DNA of 64,000 nt from Kribbella catacumbae DSM 19601 (GTDB lineage: Bacteria; Actinomycetota; Actinomycetes; Propionibacteriales; Kribbellaceae), in assembly GCF_000372465.1 (NCBI RefSeq), contig NZ_AQUZ01000018.1:87783-151782 (forward strand). Direction: 5' to 3'. The notes beneath the pieces were generated by a model. It was not told where the DNA came from, made no database searches, and saw only the letters and a program-made list of their open reading frames with translations. Shown here piece after piece: positions 17,416 through 26,773 of the stretch. The stretch's first letter is position 1; each line of letters begins with the position of its first letter. A program made the translations under genes and the position numbers.

Positions 17416-18227
17416 ACCGCTACAGCTTGAACCAGGCAACGACCAAGTACTGGTCGCTGGAGGAAGTAGTTGCCGCCAGCGCCAAAGCAGAACTGTCCTG
17501 GATCGGCCTGTGGCGCGAACCGATCCAGGAGTACGGCGTCGAGCGGTCGGCGAAACTCGTCGCCGATGCCGGACTGCGGGTTTCCTCCTTGTGCAGAAGC
17601 GGATTCTTCACCGCCACCGACGCCGCTGAGCGCCAGGCGAAGATCGAGGACAACCGTCGCGCCATCGACGAGGCCGCCACCCTCGGTACCGACGTACTGG
17701 TGCTCGTCAGCGGCGGCCTGCCACCTGGCTCCCGCGACATCGACGGCGCCCGCGGGATGATCCGCGACGGCCTCGCCGAGCTTGCGCCGTACGCCGGTGA
17801 GCGGGGCGTCCGGCTCGCGGTCGAGCCGCTGCATCCGATGTTCTGCTCCGACCGCTGCGTCGTCTCGTCGCTGAGCGGCGCGCTCGACCTGGCCGAGCAG
17901 TTCCCGGTGGAACAGGTCGGAGTCATCGTCGACGCCTACCACTTGTGGTGGGACGCCGATGTCTACCGGCAGATCGAGCGGGCCGGCGACCGGATCTGCT
18001 CCTACCAGGTGAGCGACTGGGTGACGCCGGTGCCGGCCGACAACCTGCTCGGCCGCGGCATGATTGGCGACGGCTCGATCGAGCTGCGCCGCCTTCGCGA
18101 GGCCTGTGACGCCGCGGGGTACAACGGCCCGGTCGAGGTCGAGATCTTCAACCAGGAACTGTGGGACGCACCGGGACAAGAGGTTTTCGACCTCGCCCTG
18201 GCGCGGTATCTGGAACACGTCGCCTGA
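17412..18227 (+). CDS. Sugar phosphate isomerase/epimerase-type TIM barrel (first copy)
   Basis: The 271-residue AP-endonuclease-2-like barrel shows metal-site strands: VRLAVEPLHPMF (Glu), GVIVDAYHLWWDAD (Asp, His) and GPVEVEIFNQELW (Glu). This is the xylose-isomerase-like set that binds a divalent metal and moves hydrogens on a keto or aldo sugar. Its start overlaps the DUF993 stop by 4 bases. It is unlike its downstream neighbour in detail, so the two probably act on different intermediates. Confidence 0.87.
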   Translation: MNRYSLNQATTKYWSLEEVVAASAKAELSWIGLWREPIQEYGVERSAKLVADAGLRVSSLCRSGFFTATDAAERQAKIEDNRRAIDEAATLGTDVLVLVSGGLPPGSRDIDGARGMIRDGLAELAPYAGERGVRLAVEPLHPMFCSDRCVVSSLSGALDLAEQFPVEQVGVIVDAYHLWWDADVYRQIERAGDRICSYQVSDWVTPVPADNLLGRGMIGDGSIELRRLREACDAAGYNGPVEVEIFNQELWDAPGQEVFDLALARYLEHVA

Positions 18228-18250
18228 CAAAATCTCGAAGGAGACCCTCC

Positions 18251-19009
18251 ATGAGCGACCGGACCATACCCGCCGATGGCATCGGCATGCACCTCTACAC
18301 GATGCGCAAGGCGCTCGCCGAGGACTACCCCGGCACCTTGCGGCGGCTGGCCGAGATCGGCTACCGAACCGTCGGCGTGAGCGGCCGGCACGGGCACACC
18401 GCCGAGGAGATCCGCTCGTACGCCGATGCGGCGGGCCTCAAGATCGTGCTGGAGCACGTCGGCTATCCCCGGCTGACCGACAACTGGGAGGGCGCCCTCG
18501 CGGACGTCCAAACCCTCGGCGGCCAGTGGGTCGCCGTACCGTCGCTGCCTGTCAAGCTGCGGACGCCCGATGGGTTCCGCGAGGCCGCTGCCGCCTTCAA
18601 CACCGCTGGGCAACTGGCGAAGAAGGAAGGGCTGAAGCTGCTCTTCCACAACCACGGCCATGATTTCGCCGAGGTCGACGGGCAGGTGCTGTTCGACATC
18701 CTGCTCGACGAGGTGGAGCCCGAGCTGCTCGGCTTCGAGCTCGACCTGTACTGGGTGGTCGACGGCGGTCGCAACCCGGCCGACTACTTCCGCAACCACC
18801 CGGGCCGGTTCCCCGCGCTGCACGTCAAGGACATGGCCGAGGACGGGTCGTTCGCGGATGTCGGTACCGGCAAACTCGACTTCGCGGCGATCTTCGCCGA
18901 AGCCGAGTCGGGCGGGGTCCGGCAGTGGCTGGTCGAGCACGACGCCCCCACCGACGAATGGGAGTCGGCGCGGACGTCGTACCGGTCGCTGGCGGAGCTC
19001 CAGTACTGA
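18251..19009 (+). CDS. Sugar phosphate isomerase/epimerase-type TIM barrel (second copy)
   Basis: ATG 18251 follows AAGGAG by 8 bases and gives 252 residues. The metal ligands expected of the family are visible: KIVLEHVGYP, KLLFHNHGHDFAEVDG (His and Glu), FELDLYWVVDGG (Asp) and ALHVKDMAEDG (His, Asp). It closes the operon that begins at 15023. With the oxidoreductase, the set resembles pathways where a 3-keto-sugar is made, isomerised and cleaved, but no exact substrate can be named. Confidence 0.87.
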   Translation: MSDRTIPADGIGMHLYTMRKALAEDYPGTLRRLAEIGYRTVGVSGRHGHTAEEIRSYADAAGLKIVLEHVGYPRLTDNWEGALADVQTLGGQWVAVPSLPVKLRTPDGFREAAAAFNTAGQLAKKEGLKLLFHNHGHDFAEVDGQVLFDILLDEVEPELLGFELDLYWVVDGGRNPADYFRNHPGRFPALHVKDMAEDGSFADVGTGKLDFAAIFAEAESGGVRQWLVEHDAPTDEWESARTSYRSLAELQY

Positions 19010-19206
19010 CAAATCTCACGGTCGGTGCCAGCAGGCGTATTCTCGTCACAGGCAGCGAGGGATCGGCTCCCGTCCGGCATTGATCGGGCCGGTCCCGGCG
19101 TGTCGGAGAGCGTTGTCCGGCGGGCATCGTCTGTCACCCTGTAAGGGGGCCCTCACCACGGCGGGGTCCCGTGAGGCCGCCGACGCCGTGACGCCGGAGA
19201 TCGCAC

Positions 19207-20655
19207 GTGCAGAAAGAGCCCACTGTACGGATGACGGCAGTACGCCGTCTGTACGAAGTGAGCGCCCGGATGGGCGCTGGGCGAAGCCTGTCCGAAACCC
19301 TCCAGGCAGTGGTCGACGGCGTCGTGGACGGCCTCGGTTTCGGCATCGCCGTCCTGAATCTGCGGCAGGCCGACGGCAAGTTCGAGGTGATCGCGGTGGC
19401 CGGCTCGCCGGAGGCCAAGGAGGCGCTGCTCGGCACGATCAGCGCCGCCGACATCTTCGACGCCGAGTTCGCGATCGCGGACAAATGGGGCGGGCTGCGG
19501 TTCGTCCCGCACGAGCGGCTGCCCGAGGGCGAGATCGTCGGCTGGGTGCCGGAGATCCCGGTCTCGTCGGCTCCGGACGCCTGGCATCCGCTGGACGCGT
19601 TGTTCGCGCCGCTGCACTCGCCCGACGGCGAGCTGGTCGGGATGCTGTCGGTCGACCTGCCGGAGGACCAGCGGCGGCCGGGACAGATCCACCGCGAGCT
19701 GTTGGAGATCTTCGCGACGCAGGCCGGTCTGGCGATCGACAAGGCCCGGCTGACCGACGCCCTGCTCGCCGAGAAAGCCCGGCTCGAGGCGAGTGAGACA
19801 ACCTTCCGGCTGGTCTTCGAGGGCGCCGGCAACGGGATGGCGACGATCGCCTTCGACGGCCCGGAGGCGGGCCGGATCCTGCGCGTCAACGATGCGTTCT
19901 GCCACATCACCGGCTACACCCCGGCCCAGCTGGTCGGCACTGTCTTCGTCGACTATCTGCGTGACGAGACAGCCGGGCAGACCAAGCAGGAGATCGAGCA
20001 GCTCAGCACCGGGCGAGGTCCGTACCGGTTCGAGCGGACCTTCCGGCGGACCGACGGCAACGACATCTGGCTGGGTGGCACGGCGGCGATCGTCAACCAG
20101 GGCAAGGATCTGCCGCGCATTATCCTGATCCAGATCGACGATGTGACTGCCCGCAAGGACGAGGAACGCGAACTGCGGCACCACGCGGCGCACGATCCGC
20201 TCACCGGGCTGCCGAACCGGCGGCTGCTCCAGCACCGGTTCAACGCCGCATTGCAGAGGTCCCGGCAGAGCGGGCGGCGCGGGGTTCTGTTGTTCTGCGA
20301 TCTCAACCATTTCAAGCAGGTCAACGACCAGTACGGGCACGAGGAAGGCGACAGGGCGCTTCGCGAGATCGCCGACCGGCTGCTGACCGAGGTCCGGCAC
20401 GGCGACACGGTGGCGCGGCTGGGTGGCGACGAGTTCGCGATCCTGGCCGAGGACATCGACGGCGACGACCTCGACGTTCTGATGCGCCGGATCGACGAGT
20501 CCATCCGGCAACCGCTCGAGGGCATCGACGTACGGGTCACGGCGAGTATCGGCACCGCGGTGGTCAGCCCGTACGCCGCCGACCTCGACGAGCTCCTACG
20601 CACCGCCGACAACGCGATGTACGAGGCCAAACGCCGCTACCGCGCCAACCGCTGA
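19207..20655 (+). CDS. GAF-PAS-GGDEF diguanylate cyclase
   Basis: Domains in order: GAF (residues about 10-185), PAS with PAC (about 195-315), GGDEF (about 325-480). The active-site signature is GGDEF at residues 406-410. An RxxD inhibitory site (Arg397, Asp400) sits exactly five residues before it, so c-di-GMP feedback inhibition is likely. No EAL domain and no membrane segment are seen, so it is cytoplasmic and should respond to a small-molecule or redox signal. It starts with GTG at 19207; an in-frame ATG at 19231 is an alternative. Confidence 0.92.
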   Translation: MQKEPTVRMTAVRRLYEVSARMGAGRSLSETLQAVVDGVVDGLGFGIAVLNLRQADGKFEVIAVAGSPEAKEALLGTISAADIFDAEFAIADKWGGLRFVPHERLPEGEIVGWVPEIPVSSAPDAWHPLDALFAPLHSPDGELVGMLSVDLPEDQRRPGQIHRELLEIFATQAGLAIDKARLTDALLAEKARLEASETTFRLVFEGAGNGMATIAFDGPEAGRILRVNDAFCHITGYTPAQLVGTVFVDYLRDETAGQTKQEIEQLSTGRGPYRFERTFRRTDGNDIWLGGTAAIVNQGKDLPRIILIQIDDVTARKDEERELRHHAAHDPLTGLPNRRLLQHRFNAALQRSRQSGRRGVLLFCDLNHFKQVNDQYGHEEGDRALREIADRLLTEVRHGDTVARLGGDEFAILAEDIDGDDLDVLMRRIDESIRQPLEGIDVRVTASIGTAVVSPYAADLDELLRTADNAMYEAKRRYRANR

Positions 20656-20666
20656 CGCAGTACCGG

Positions 20667-21125
20667 CTATCGCGTGCGACGCTGACGCTGCTTCTTCTTC
20701 GGCGCCTGCGGCTTGGGGTCCTCGAACCAGTCCTTGAGAATCGAGATGGCGGCCTCGTTGTGCCGCTCGACCAGGGGTAACACCCGGCCCAGGTTGGCGA
20801 ACGCGAAGATCGGCGTCCAGCGCGCCTTCCCGGCCCTGGTCTTCCACCGAACGGCGGGGAAGTTCGTGATCGCGACGATCTCCTCCTTCGCGATCCGCCG
20901 GCTGCGGAACAATCCGTGCACGTCGATCCCGCCCGCATCACAGACGACCCCCAGCCGCCACCCGAGGAACCCCAGATAGACCGCGGCCACGAGGCACACC
21001 AGCGCACCCCCGACCACAGCCACGACCGGCAGGTCGCCGCGCAAGGCGATCACGATGACCCCCGCCAAAATCGGCCAAACAGACGCATTACAGAGCCGGG
21101 TGATCAACAGGGGTTTCAGTTCCAC
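20667..21125 (-). CDS. Bacterial PH-domain membrane protein
   Basis: The 152-residue protein has two hydrophobic helices (about residues 15-55). A small beta domain of the bacterial PH type follows (VVCDAGGIDVHGLFRSRRIAKEEIVAITNF), and a Lys/Arg/Gln-rich tail ends the chain. Its role is unknown; such proteins are usually small inner-membrane factors. It converges with the diguanylate cyclase with 11 bases between stops. Confidence 0.72.
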   Translation of the reverse strand: MELKPLLITRLCNASVWPILAGVIVIALRGDLPVVAVVGGALVCLVAAVYLGFLGWRLGVVCDAGGIDVHGLFRSRRIAKEEIVAITNFPAVRWKTRAGKARWTPIFAFANLGRVLPLVERHNEAAISILKDWFEDPKPQAPKKKQRQRRTR

Positions 21126-21147
21126 CCACCCATTCTCACTCAGCGGG

Positions 21148-21630
21148 TCACGAGCCCAGTTCGGTGAGGGGTTTGTCGGTTAGGCGGTAGGTGGTCCATT
21201 CGTTTTGGGGGTGGGCGGCCAGGGACTTGTAGAAGTCGATGGCGGGGGTGTTCCAGTCGAGGACTGACCACTCGAGGCGTTCGTAGTTGTTGCGGACGCA
21301 TTCCTGGGCGAGGGCGGTCAGGAGGGCTTTGCCGAGGCCGGAGCCGCGTTGAGTGGGGTGGATGAAGAGGTCTTCCAGGTAGATGCCGTGGACGCCGCGC
21401 CAGGTGGAGAAGTTGAGGAACCAGATCGCGCAGCCGACCACCTCGCCGCCGGTCTCCGCGACGTGGCAGAACACGGCGGGCGCAGTACCGAAGAGTGCTG
21501 TCTGGAGTTGGCCGGCCGTCAGGCGGCATTCAAGAGGTGCCCGCTCGTACTCCGCGAGGGCGTGCACGAGGTCGACGATCGCCGGTACGTCGTCCGGCCG
21601 GGCGCGGCGGATCCGCTCATCAGTCTGCAT
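21148..21630 (-). CDS. GNAT acetyltransferase, SSAT-like
   Basis: The protein resembles spermidine/spermine-N1-acetyltransferase-type GNATs: RRARPDDVPAIVDLVHALAEYE at the start, then IYLEDLFIHPTQRGSGLGKALL (acetyl-CoA loop) and LEWSVLDWNTPAIDFYKSL. It should acetylate a polyamine or similar amine. I use ATG 21630, which has GGCAGG at a normal distance; an ATG at 21639 has none. Confidence 0.87.
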   Translation of the reverse strand: MQTDERIRRARPDDVPAIVDLVHALAEYERAPLECRLTAGQLQTALFGTAPAVFCHVAETGGEVVGCAIWFLNFSTWRGVHGIYLEDLFIHPTQRGSGLGKALLTALAQECVRNNYERLEWSVLDWNTPAIDFYKSLAAHPQNEWTTYRLTDKPLTELGS

Positions 21631-21664
21631 GCGCCCCATCCTGCCAAGTCACCCATTGACCGAG

Positions 21665-21704
21665 ATTCACCCTCCGGAGGAACTCGTTTACCGCGCTGTT
21701 CACC
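21665..21704 (+). promoter_or_regulatory. Possible PHO-box-like repeats before the phoD gene
   Basis: ATTCACC (21665-21671), GTTTACC (21686-21692) and GTTCACC (21698-21704) resemble the GTTCACC half-site bound by actinobacterial PhoP. They lie 60-95 bases before a PhoD start. Their spacing is 21 and 12 bases, not the exact 11-base period of known boxes, so this is weak. Confidence 0.35.
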
Positions 21705-21761
21705 TGGCGCTTGAAGGCTGAGAACGCTTTCCACCGACCGGCCCGCTCACGGAGGAACCCC

Positions 21762-23342
21762 ATGGCTGTTTCACGTCGTCGCTTCATCGGGCTCGGAGGC
21801 GCGGGCACCGCCGCGGTCCTCCTCGGCACCGGCGCCTGGGACGCCTCGACCACGTACGCCGCCCCGGCCGGCACCGGCAACCCGTTCACCCTCGGCGTCG
21901 CGTCCGGCGATCCGCAGTACGAGAGTGTCGTGCTCTGGACCCGCCTCGCCCTCGACCCGTACGTCGTCGACGGCCGCGGCGGAATGCCGGCCAAGCCGGT
22001 CCGGGTGGAGTACGAGGTCGCCCGCGACGAACACTTCCGCCACATCGTACGCCGGTCCAGCGTGATCGCGACGCCTGAACTCGGGCATTCGGTCCACCCC
22101 GAGGTCCGCGGGTTGCTGCCCGACCACGAGTACTACTACCGCTTCCGTACCGGCGGCGAGGTCTCGACGGTCGGCCGGACCCGGACCACGCCGCATCCGT
22201 TCAGCTCGCCGCGTGAACTGCGGTTCGCGTTCGCCTCCTGCAACGCTTGGCAGGACGGGTACTTCACGGCGTACGAGCACATGGCGGCCGAAGACCTCGA
22301 CCTGGTCGTGCACCTGGGCGACTATCTCTACGAGTCCGGGGTGAAGACGAACAAGCGCGGTGTCGTGACGGATCCGCGGTTCCACACCGAGACGTTCGAC
22401 CTGGCGCGGTACCGGCTGCAGTACTCGCTCTACAAGACCGAGGCGCCGCTGCAGGCCGCGCACGCCGCGCATCCGTGGATCCACACCTTCGACGACCACG
22501 AGGTGGAGAACAACTGGGCCGGCGACCTCTCGCAGGCCGACACCGAGCCGGACCAGGATCCGGCGGTGTTCCGGGCCCGCCGGGCGCAGGCGTTCCAGGC
22601 GATGTACGAGAACCTGCCGCTACGGCATGAGCAGCTGCCGTCAGGTCCCGACGGCCGGTTCCACCGACGGCTCCCGTACGGGCGGCTCGCCGACTTCACC
22701 ATTCTGGACACCCGCCAGTACCGGTCGGACCAGCCGTGCGGCGACGGCGCCTCGTCGACCTGCGACGACCGGTTCGACCCGGACAACACGATGCTCGGCG
22801 GCAAGCAGCGCAAGTGGCTGCTCGACGGGTTCCGTACGTCGCGCGCCCGCTGGCAGGTGCTCGGCAACCAGGCCCCGATGGGCCAGACCGACTGGACCCC
22901 CGGCCCGGAGACCCACGTCTGGCTCGACCCGTGGGACGGCTATGTTGCCGAGCGCAACAAAGTGCTCGCGGCCGCGCAGGACAGCGGCGTACGGAACCTG
23001 GTGGTGATCACCGGCGACCGGCACCAGAACTACGCCCTGGAACTGAAGCGCGACTTCGCCGACCCCGACTCCCGCACGGTCGGCACGGAGTTCGTCGGTA
23101 CGTCGATCACCAGCGGCGGCGACGGCGCCGACACCACCCCGCAGGGCCAGCAGTTCCTCGCCGCGAACCCCCACCTCAAGTTCTTCAACTCCCAACGAGG
23201 CTACGTCCGCGTCACCGCCAACCAGCACCAGTGGCGCTCCGACTTCCGGGTGCTCCCCTACGTCACCCAGCCCGACGCTCCCATCACCACCCGAGCCAGC
23301 TACGTCCTCGAAGACCGCGACCCGCACGTCCACTCCGCCTGA
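21762..23342 (+). CDS. PhoD-like alkaline phosphatase, Tat-exported (first copy)
   Basis: ATG 21762 follows GGAGGA by 6 bases and gives 526 residues. A Tat signal (SRRRFIGLGG) leads into the PhoD N-terminal domain (FTLGVASGDPQYESVVLWTR). The metallophosphatase core follows with metal ligands in FAFASCNAW, VHLGDYLYE, TFDDHEVENNW and VVITGDRHQNY. It should release phosphate from phosphodiesters or monoesters, with calcium and iron, outside the cell. A second phoD lies tail to tail at 24159-25715. Confidence 0.92.
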   Translation: MAVSRRRFIGLGGAGTAAVLLGTGAWDASTTYAAPAGTGNPFTLGVASGDPQYESVVLWTRLALDPYVVDGRGGMPAKPVRVEYEVARDEHFRHIVRRSSVIATPELGHSVHPEVRGLLPDHEYYYRFRTGGEVSTVGRTRTTPHPFSSPRELRFAFASCNAWQDGYFTAYEHMAAEDLDLVVHLGDYLYESGVKTNKRGVVTDPRFHTETFDLARYRLQYSLYKTEAPLQAAHAAHPWIHTFDDHEVENNWAGDLSQADTEPDQDPAVFRARRAQAFQAMYENLPLRHEQLPSGPDGRFHRRLPYGRLADFTILDTRQYRSDQPCGDGASSTCDDRFDPDNTMLGGKQRKWLLDGFRTSRARWQVLGNQAPMGQTDWTPGPETHVWLDPWDGYVAERNKVLAAAQDSGVRNLVVITGDRHQNYALELKRDFADPDSRTVGTEFVGTSITSGGDGADTTPQGQQFLAANPHLKFFNSQRGYVRVTANQHQWRSDFRVLPYVTQPDAPITTRASYVLEDRDPHVHSA

Positions 23343-23343
23343 A

Positions 23344-24159
23344 TCAGGAGCGGGCGTAGATGCCGAAGGCATCGAACGCTATCCAGGACCCGGTGTCCTT
23401 GTAGAGGTCTACGAAGTTCTGGCCGACTTTGAAGAGGCGCCGGGGCAGCGGACGTTCGATGTACGACGGCTTGAGCGGGGAACCCGGCAGCGTGCTGTCG
23501 TTCAAGGTGGAGCCTTTGGTGGCGCCGTTGGCGAAGGCAATGCGTTCGAGCTGGGTGCCGTTGACCGAAAGCAGCGCGGAGCCGGCCAGGGAGGCATGGC
23601 TGTCGATCAGCCAGAGGGCGAGGTCGAGGTCGGTGGTCGGCCGCGCGGCCAGGTTGAAGCGGAAGCGGACCCGGTGGTTCTTCGAGCCTGCCCACTTGTC
23701 CGACGGACCTGGCTGCAAGTAGCACCAGTCCCGATCACGGACGGAGACCCCATAGGTGTAGTCGACGTCGTTCGGGAACGTCGCAAGATAGTCGGCGCTG
23801 CGATTCGGCGTCAGCGCGAACTCGCCCTTGCCGTCGTAGTACCCGACCCGGGCGATCGGCCGCCCGGAGACGGTGACCGAGGTTTTGTTGGCAACGGCAA
23901 CGGTCCTCGATGGAGCGGAGCTGTTGCCGGCGGCATCCACCGCGACCACGCGGTACGAGCGGGTGACCGCCGTGAAGCCGAGCTTGCGATGGACGAACCG
24001 TGGATAGACCGTCTTGCCTGCCAGCGTCCAGGTCGATCCGGAGGCGACGTACACGGCGTAGTGATCGACGACCGTTGCCCAGGGCACCGGAGTCCAGTCG
24101 AGCGTGACGGTGGAGAGCTGACCGGTACCGCGCAGTCCGGTGATCGTGGGCGGGGCCAT
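23344..24159 (-). CDS. Fibronectin-III plus polysaccharide-lyase-type carbohydrate-binding protein
   Basis: The 271-residue protein has an FnIII-like N-terminus (residues about 3-92: LDWTPVPWATVVDHYAVYV, RSYRVVAVDAAGNSSAP). The C-terminal domain (about 105-271) resembles the carbohydrate-binding third domain of rhamnogalacturonan lyases (YGVSVRDRDWCYLQPGPSDK, ALWLIDSHASLAGS). No catalytic lyase domain and no signal peptide are visible. Its ATG overlaps the stop of the phoD gene by one base, so it is translated with a secreted phosphatase. It may be the detached ligand-binding module of a larger enzyme. Confidence 0.68.
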   Translation of the reverse strand: MAPPTITGLRGTGQLSTVTLDWTPVPWATVVDHYAVYVASGSTWTLAGKTVYPRFVHRKLGFTAVTRSYRVVAVDAAGNSSAPSRTVAVANKTSVTVSGRPIARVGYYDGKGEFALTPNRSADYLATFPNDVDYTYGVSVRDRDWCYLQPGPSDKWAGSKNHRVRFRFNLAARPTTDLDLALWLIDSHASLAGSALLSVNGTQLERIAFANGATKGSTLNDSTLPGSPLKPSYIERPLPRRLFKVGQNFVDLYKDTGSWIAFDAFGIYARS

Positions 24160-25715
24160 CACAGCGCCTCCAGTCGTGGTGAGCCGGCCGGGGTACGGAA
24201 TCTGGCGAGGACCTTCGGCTGGGCGCCGGCGTCGGCCTCGATGTAGGGGAAGGTGACGAACTCCGAGGTCATCTCGGTCGGTGTCAACGTCGTGTGGACG
24301 TACCCGCGGCGCCCGCTGTAGAGCTTCACGTAGGGATGTTGGAGCCAGTCCTTCGCGTAGGCGTCGGTATCCGCACCGTCCCCGTCGGAGCCGATCGACG
24401 TACAGATGAGTTCGACCCCGACCGTCTTGGATGAGGGGTTGGTGAAGTCGGCCTTGAGTTCGGCCGCGACGTGGTGATGGATGTCGCCGGTCAGGGCGAC
24501 CGGATTGCTGGTCTGCTCCATCGCCGCGAGCAGCCGGCGCCGGTTGGCGGGATAGCCGTCCCACTGCTCGACCCGGCCGTCGGTGACCGCCGTGATCACG
24601 ACGCCGTTCGCGATGATGTTCCAGGCGGCCGGCGAGCCCGTCATTCCGCCGTACAGCCACTCCTCTTGCGCCTGTCCCATGATCGTGCGCGACTCAGAAA
24701 GGCGGTCAGCCTCGTCGACCGGCAACGGATCGCGGTACTGGCGGGTGTCGAGCAGGTTCAGCCGGGCGAGGGTGCCGACGTCGAATCGCCGGTAGACCAA
24801 GCTGTCGGGGCCTTGCGGCAGGCTGTCCAGCGACAGTGGCAGGTTCTCGTAGAAGGCGCGATAGGCGACCGCTCGACGATGCACGAACAGCTTCGGCGGG
24901 ATGCCGTAGAGCGAGTTGTCCGACCCGTAGTTGTTCTGTACTTCGTGATCGTCCCAGACCATCAGCCAGGGCGCCGAGGCGTGCGCGGCCTGCAGATCCG
25001 GGTCGGACTTGAAGAGGCTGTAGCGCAACCGGTACTGCTCCAGCGTCTCGATCTCGACTCCGTGCTCGACGCCGACCGACACACCCTGGCGCCATAGGTT
25101 GCCGCCAGCAACTATCCCGTACTCGTAGATGTAGTCACCGAGGAAGAACACCGCGTCGACCGCGCGCTGCGCCAGATCCCGGTACGCCGTGAAGTACCCG
25201 TGGTACCAGGCCTGACAGGACGCCATCGCGAAGGTGAAGCGAGCAGCCGGCTGCCCAGCCGCCGGAAACGTCTTGGTCCGCCCGACGGGACTGACCTGAT
25301 CGCCCGCGCGGAAACGGTAGAAGTACTCCCGCCCCGGCTGCAGCCCCCGCACCTCGGGATGGACCGAGTGCGCCAGCGCCGGTGACGCGATCGCGGTACC
25401 GGTCTTCACTACGGTGGCGAACGCCCGGTCCTCAGCCACCTCGTAGCTGACCACCACGTCCTCGCGCGGCATCCCGCCATGGCCGTCCGCAGCGAGCGGC
25501 TGCGGCGCAAGGCGCGTCCACAGCACGAACCCGTCCGCACTCGGCTCGCCAGAGGCCACCCCCAACCCGAAAGCCCCGGCCGGTACGTCGACCGCGCCCG
25601 CGACCGCCGCGGCATCCGCAGGCGCGGAGACGCCGAGAGCGACAGTGGCCGCCGACAGACCGGTCAGTTGGAGGAATCGCCGCCGGTCGAGGCCAGGCGG
25701 TGGAGACGACGTCAT
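24159..25715 (-). CDS. PhoD-like alkaline phosphatase, Tat-exported (second copy)
   Basis: From ATG 25715 (GGAGT upstream) the protein has 518 residues. A Tat signal (DRRRFLQLTGLS) precedes a full PhoD core: FGLGVASGEPSADGFVLWTR, FAMASCQAW, FFLGDYIYEYG, MVWDDHEVQNNYG and ALTGDIHHHV. It belongs to the same family as the upstream copy but differs clearly in sequence, so the two are not a recent duplication. The promoter side holds the palindrome TTACGTAA near 25757. Confidence 0.92.
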   Translation of the reverse strand: MTSSPPPGLDRRRFLQLTGLSAATVALGVSAPADAAAVAGAVDVPAGAFGLGVASGEPSADGFVLWTRLAPQPLAADGHGGMPREDVVVSYEVAEDRAFATVVKTGTAIASPALAHSVHPEVRGLQPGREYFYRFRAGDQVSPVGRTKTFPAAGQPAARFTFAMASCQAWYHGYFTAYRDLAQRAVDAVFFLGDYIYEYGIVAGGNLWRQGVSVGVEHGVEIETLEQYRLRYSLFKSDPDLQAAHASAPWLMVWDDHEVQNNYGSDNSLYGIPPKLFVHRRAVAYRAFYENLPLSLDSLPQGPDSLVYRRFDVGTLARLNLLDTRQYRDPLPVDEADRLSESRTIMGQAQEEWLYGGMTGSPAAWNIIANGVVITAVTDGRVEQWDGYPANRRRLLAAMEQTSNPVALTGDIHHHVAAELKADFTNPSSKTVGVELICTSIGSDGDGADTDAYAKDWLQHPYVKLYSGRRGYVHTTLTPTEMTSEFVTFPYIEADAGAQPKVLARFRTPAGSPRLEAL

Positions 25716-25879
25716 TGGGCGGACTCCGTTCGCTGGGAAACCTTCCGCCACATTCTTACGTAATGACTCTCCAGAAAGTAACCCCTTGACTAGAAGGCGA
25801 CACATTCAGCAGCCGCAGTGCCGGCTCTCAGTGGTTTTTACTGTTGGAAAACTGAGTCGAGTCGCGGCAGGTTGGGGGT

Positions 25880-26758
25880 ATGGCTTCTGATACCCCCAGC
25901 ACCCGCGGCATCGGCGACGTACAGGTCAGCGCGATCGGGCTCGGCGCGATGCCGATGTCGATCGAAGGGCGACCCGACGACGAGAGCCGTTCGGTGGCGA
26001 CCATTCATGCCGCGCTCGACGCCGGCATCACGCTGATCGACACCGCCGACGCTTATCACCTTGACCAGTCCGACGTCGGCCACAACGAGACGCTCATCGC
26101 CAAGGCGCTCAACTCGTACGGCGGTGACACGTCCGGCGTACTCGTCGCGACCAAGGGCGGGCACCTTCGCCCGGGTGGCGGCGCGTGGACCCTGGACGGT
26201 TCGCCGAAACACCTGAAGCAGGCCGCCGAGGAGTCGCTCAAGCGGCTCGGGGTCGACGCGATCGGGCTCTACCAGTTCCACCGGCCGGACCCCAGGACGC
26301 AGTACGAGGAGTCGATCGGCGCGATCCGCGATCTGCTCGACGCGGGCAAGATCCGGATGGCCGGTATCTCCAACGCGAACCCGGCCCAGATCCGGCAGGC
26401 CAACGAGATTCTCGGCGGCCGGCTCGTCTCGGTCCAGAACCAGTTCTCCCCGGCCTTCCGCTCCAGCGAGCCGGAACTCGACCTCTGCGACGAACTCGGC
26501 ATCGCCTTCCTGCCCTGGTCCCCACTCGGCGGCATCTCCGGCGCCTCGGACCTCGGCAACAAGCACCCCGCCTTCCACACCCTCGCCGCGGAACTGGGCG
26601 TCAGCCCCCAAAAGCTCACCCTCGCCTGGATGCTCGCCAAGTCCCCGGTCGTCATCCCGATCCCCGGCTCCAGCCGCCCCGAAACCATCCGCGACTCGTA
26701 CTCCGCGGTCGACCTCACCCTCACCCCCGACCAGGTCGCGACACTCGACGCCGCCTGA
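25880..26758 (+). CDS. Aldo/keto reductase
   Basis: The 292-residue barrel has the AKR tetrad: Asp in LIDTADAYHLDQSD, Tyr in the same stretch, Lys in LVATKGGH and His in YQFHRPDP. The NADPH loop is present near the C-terminus (IPIPGSSRPETIRDSYSA). It should reduce carbonyls with NADPH; the substrate is unknown. It is divergent from the second phoD and followed by a strong terminator. Confidence 0.9.
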   Translation: MASDTPSTRGIGDVQVSAIGLGAMPMSIEGRPDDESRSVATIHAALDAGITLIDTADAYHLDQSDVGHNETLIAKALNSYGGDTSGVLVATKGGHLRPGGGAWTLDGSPKHLKQAAEESLKRLGVDAIGLYQFHRPDPRTQYEESIGAIRDLLDAGKIRMAGISNANPAQIRQANEILGGRLVSVQNQFSPAFRSSEPELDLCDELGIAFLPWSPLGGISGASDLGNKHPAFHTLAAELGVSPQKLTLAWMLAKSPVVIPIPGSSRPETIRDSYSAVDLTLTPDQVATLDAA

Positions 26759-26773
26759 CCTCCTGTCAAGAGG

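Noticed and set aside
19010..19206. c-di-GMP or c-di-AMP riboswitch before the diguanylate cyclase
   Set aside because: An imperfect inverted repeat is present, but none of the conserved aptamer cores could be found.
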